DNA of 64,000 bases, taken from the NCBI GenBank assembly GCA_022827275.1, contig JAJDTG010000011.1, positions 37,091 through 101,090 on the forward strand, written 5' to 3'. Positions 61,951 to 64,000 of the stretch are shown one piece after another. Under the pieces are notes generated by a model. It had not been told where the DNA came from, made no database searches, and was given only the letters and a program-made list of their open reading frames with translations. Both the position numbers and the translations under genes were made by a program. The stretch comes from Candidatus Dadabacteria bacterium. Lineage in GTDB: Bacteria > Desulfobacterota_D > UBA1144 > Nemesobacterales > Nemesobacteraceae. How positions within the stretch are numbered: position 1 is the stretch's first letter; every line of letters begins with the position of its first letter.

Positions 61951-62679
61951 ATGAATTTCTCTGAAGAAGACGTCAAAAATCTCAATTACGAGTTTGAACA
62001 AAGTTCTCCCGAGGATATCCTCTCCTGGGCTTCTGAGAACCTCGGCCGCTCGGTGGCGCTTGCGACCAGCTTTCAGGTCCAAGGGATGGTGCTTGTTGAC
62101 ATGTTTGCAAAAACGGACTCCGGGGCAAGGATCTTTACTCTTGATACAGGGAGGCTTCACTCGCATACGTACGACGTCATGGACAAGACAAGAGAAAAAT
62201 ACAATATCAACATCGAGGTGCTTTTCCCCGATACGGCCGAAGTGGAGGAAATGGTAACCGGCCGCGGGGTAAACCTTTTTTACAAAAGCGTCGAGAACAG
62301 AAGACTCTGCTGCCAGGTGAGAAAAACTAACCCGCTCAATGGATACTTAAAAACCCTAGACGCCTGGATTACTTCCATAAGGGCGGATCAGACAGAGCAG
62401 CGGGCAGACTCAAGCAAGTTTGAAATTGACTACCTGCATGGAAAGATGCTCAAGATAAACCCTATTCTCGACTGGACCACCGACCAGGTATGGGACTACG
62501 TAAGGAAAAACGACGTCCCCTACAACAAGCTCCACGACATGGGGTATCCAAGCATAGGATGCGCTCCCTGCACGAGGGCCGTCAAGGAGGGAGAAGATCC
62601 GAGGGCCGGCAGGTGGTGGTGGGAACAGGGTTCTGACAAAGAATGCGGAATTCACTTCAGCCACGAACCGCAGTCCTGA
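61951..62679 (+). CDS. cysH: Adenylyl-sulfate (APS) reductase, assimilatory
   Basis: This enzyme reduces activated sulfate to sulfite using thioredoxin. The 242 residues contain the PP-loop-like ATSFQVQGMV and DTGRLHSHTY. The Cys pairs RLCCQVRK and GCAPCTR are the 4Fe-4S cluster ligands that distinguish APS-using enzymes from PAPS-using ones. The catalytic Cys lies in DKECGIHFSHEPQS at the end. It is directly joined to the PiT permease gene, forming a likely sulfate uptake and reduction pair. A terminator hairpin follows. Confidence 0.92.
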   Translation: MNFSEEDVKNLNYEFEQSSPEDILSWASENLGRSVALATSFQVQGMVLVDMFAKTDSGARIFTLDTGRLHSHTYDVMDKTREKYNINIEVLFPDTAEVEEMVTGRGVNLFYKSVENRRLCCQVRKTNPLNGYLKTLDAWITSIRADQTEQRADSSKFEIDYLHGKMLKINPILDWTTDQVWDYVRKNDVPYNKLHDMGYPSIGCAPCTRAVKEGEDPRAGRWWWEQGSDKECGIHFSHEPQS

Positions 62680-62680
62680 A

Positions 62681-62721
62681 AATCTGAAGCGCTCTCAGGT
62701 CCCCCGCCGCAGATTCTTTTT
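62681..62721 (+). terminator. Terminator after cysH
   Basis: AATCTG pairs with CAGATT, extended by GCG/CGC across a small internal loop, followed by C and five T. It begins two bases after the cysH stop and extends into the 3' end of the convergent LLM gene, which ends at 62695. Confidence 0.5.
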
Positions 62722-63792
62722 CACAATCGGAAGAACTTCTTCTTTCAGCAGCCTCATTGATTTCTGCCACTTTTCCTTCGGGTTCCACTCGTGCCCCATG
62801 GCCAGAAGTACCCCGAATCCCCCAACGAATTCATGAAGCTCGATTATTTTCCGGGCGACATCCTCAGGACTTCCAACAAGCCACAGGTTCTCGATCATGT
62901 AGTCCATGGTCACTTCCCGATCCGACATTGACTTGTCAACCTTAAACAGATTCAGGTTGTCTCTTATCATGGGAACTAGCGTGAAGAAATAATCCCGGAA
63001 ATCTCTTGCGAGCGTGCCCTCTATTACTTCTTTTCTCGCCTCTTCGGTTGTCTCCGCGACATAGACGTCCCTTGCTATTCTCCATTTCGCCCTCTCCGGC
63101 GTTCTGCCGGCGACCTCTGCTCCCTGCTCGTACCCAGCCCAATGAGATTTAAGCACATCGGGGATAACAAAATTTATGCTCATAGGTATCCAGTCACGTT
63201 CTCCGGCCGTCCTCAGGCTCACGGAATTCTCCGAGATTCCCGCAACCGCTATAGGAGGATGAGGCTCTTGGTAGGGTTTCGCGTGCACTCCGAGACCGAC
63301 TCTTTCCACAGGGTCGGGAACGGTGAACTTCCACCGGGAGTTGGCATAGACACCCGGGCGCGGGTCGTTCCAGAGATTAAGTATCATCTCAAGGGACTCG
63401 TTCATAAGCCGTCTCTGCTCCCCTGTTTTAGGGTTTATGCCGAACACTTCGAAATCTCCGAGGAAGCTTCCGGCTCCAACTCCCCAGTAGAATCTCCCCT
63501 TAAGCAGGTGGTCGAGAACCGAAATTCTGTGCGCAAGCATAAAAGGGTCATGCTGAGGCAGACATGAAACTCCCGTACCGAAGATTATCTGCTTAGTGAG
63601 AGCGGCGGCTTTGGCTATGAAAAGATCGGGGGCTGGTATGTTTTCCCAACCCGCCGTGAAGTGTTCCCCTATCCAAGCTTCCTTGAAGCCGATTTCGTCA
63701 AGAAAAACCATCTGCTCCATATCCGTTTCGAGAGTATCGGAAAGGGAAGAGCCGAATGGATGAAGGGGCATAGTGAAGTATCCAAGTTCCAT
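62695..63792 (-). CDS. LLM-class flavin-dependent oxidoreductase
   Basis: The roughly 365-residue protein has the luciferase-like monooxygenase fold, with MELGYFTMPLHP at the start, EAWIGEHFTAGWENIPAPDLFIAK (core WIGEHF), the LSVLDHLLKGRFYWGVGAGS core (RISVLDHLLKGRFYWGVG), and a C-terminal VGSPEDVARKI. Such enzymes use FMNH2 or F420H2 to oxidise small molecules; the substrate is unknown. I prefer ATG 63792, which begins with the conserved strand, over the GTG at 63843. A promoter lies about 90 bases upstream, and the gene is divergent from a partial gene at the right edge. Confidence 0.85.
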   Translation of the reverse strand: MELGYFTMPLHPFGSSLSDTLETDMEQMVFLDEIGFKEAWIGEHFTAGWENIPAPDLFIAKAAALTKQIIFGTGVSCLPQHDPFMLAHRISVLDHLLKGRFYWGVGAGSFLGDFEVFGINPKTGEQRRLMNESLEMILNLWNDPRPGVYANSRWKFTVPDPVERVGLGVHAKPYQEPHPPIAVAGISENSVSLRTAGERDWIPMSINFVIPDVLKSHWAGYEQGAEVAGRTPERAKWRIARDVYVAETTEEARKEVIEGTLARDFRDYFFTLVPMIRDNLNLFKVDKSMSDREVTMDYMIENLWLVGSPEDVARKIIELHEFVGGFGVLLAMGHEWNPKEKWQKSMRLLKEEVLPIVKKNLRRGT

Positions 63793-63879
63793 TTCCGGAA
63801 CATTATACTTCCTTTTGACGTAAAAAGAGAATGATTTACGCACCGGCCTCGGCCCGTAAAGTTTGGCAAAAGGGAGATG

Positions 63880-63907
63880 GATATAGTAATATGATACGGA
63901 TTTTCAA
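63880..63907 (-). promoter_or_regulatory. Promoter of the LLM gene
   Basis: TTGAAA (63902-63907) and TATATC (63880-63885) are 16 bases apart on the minus strand. Start of transcription near 63873 would leave about 30 bases before the GTG start or about 80 before the preferred ATG. Confidence 0.5.
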
Positions 63908-63946
63908 TACGGAATCGTAAAGATTCACCAAGGAGGAAGCATTACA

Positions 63947-64000
63947 ATGTCTAAGAACCTTCCGGGCATACAGGAGACCCGAGAACTTCTCAAGAAGAAA
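63947..64000 (+). CDS. Unidentified gene, first 18 codons only
   Basis: An ATG follows AGGAGG at about ten bases and reads MSKNLPGIQETRELLKKK up to the window end. The strong Shine-Dalgarno supports a real start. Too little is visible to name a family. It is divergent from the LLM gene and might share its regulation. Confidence 0.6.
   Translation, partial: MSKNLPGIQETRELLKKK

Noticed and set aside
1..64000. tRNA, rRNA, 4.5S RNA or CRISPR array
   Set aside because: I looked in the gaps for T-loop words, cloverleaf pairing and regularly spaced repeats and found none. A covariance-model search would be needed to exclude short RNAs fully.

Overview
This window is a gene-dense stretch of bacterial chromosome made almost entirely of housekeeping genes, at moderate GC content. 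It encodes Lgt, a TolQ/TolR/TolA-like trio, an OstA-free but Tol-type envelope set, and a MurE carrying the DNPR motif of meso-diaminopimelate-adding enzymes. These point to a diderm (Gram-negative-type) bacterium with DAP peptidoglycan. The gene order resembles delta-proteobacteria-like or candidate-phylum genomes (Dadabacteria would fit), but that placement is a guess from content and not a demonstrated affiliation. I saw no rRNA, tRNA, CRISPR array or prophage.

Layout. Bases 1-12.2 kb are mostly on the minus strand: the N-terminus of a probable S8 peptidase cut by the window edge, a 74-residue unknown, aroE-ribF, trkH-trkA-lgt-SPFH protein, recJ-aroQ, a TPR protein, murJ and a DUF4911-like protein. 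Bases 12.4-29 kb hold a complete, tightly overlapping dcw cluster on the plus strand: mraZ, rsmH, ftsL, ftsI, murE, murF, mraY, murD, ftsW, murG, murC, murB, ftsQ, ftsA, ftsZ. It has no ddl. A minus-strand run follows (hemQ-like, ftsY, ribD, nadD, rsfS) and converges on ftsZ. An IS5-type transposase remnant lies between hemQ and rho.

Bases 35.8-45 kb hold yebC-ruvC-ruvA-ruvB, a secreted unknown, tolQ-tolR-tolA, a phosphoglycerate mutase-family gene, argS, a SPOR protein and a CDP-alcohol phosphatidyltransferase. Bases 45-49.4 kb (minus) hold ffh-rpsP-khpA-rimM-trmD-rplS, in which TrmD carries a second SPOUT methyltransferase-like domain. Bases 49.6-56.5 kb hold a phospholipid-methyltransferase-like gene, polA and dacB, facing rsmA-ftsB-MBL hydrolase-acyP. 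A sparse 1-kb region follows, then threonine synthase, a GT-C type glycosyltransferase, pyrE, a PiT-family permease next to an APS reductase (together suggesting sulfate assimilation), an LLM flavin enzyme, and the start of one more gene at the right edge.

Most genes sit in operons with 4-base stop/start overlaps. Readable promoters occur upstream of rho, rplS, ffh, mraZ and the LLM gene. Several plus-strand operons end in hairpins located inside the 3' end of the convergent neighbour. No clearly novel multi-gene system is visible. The best leads are the TrmD fusion, the PiT-APS reductase pair, the putative MraZ operator, a possible ribF attenuator, a possible AUA start for rsfS and the truncated protease gene at the left edge.
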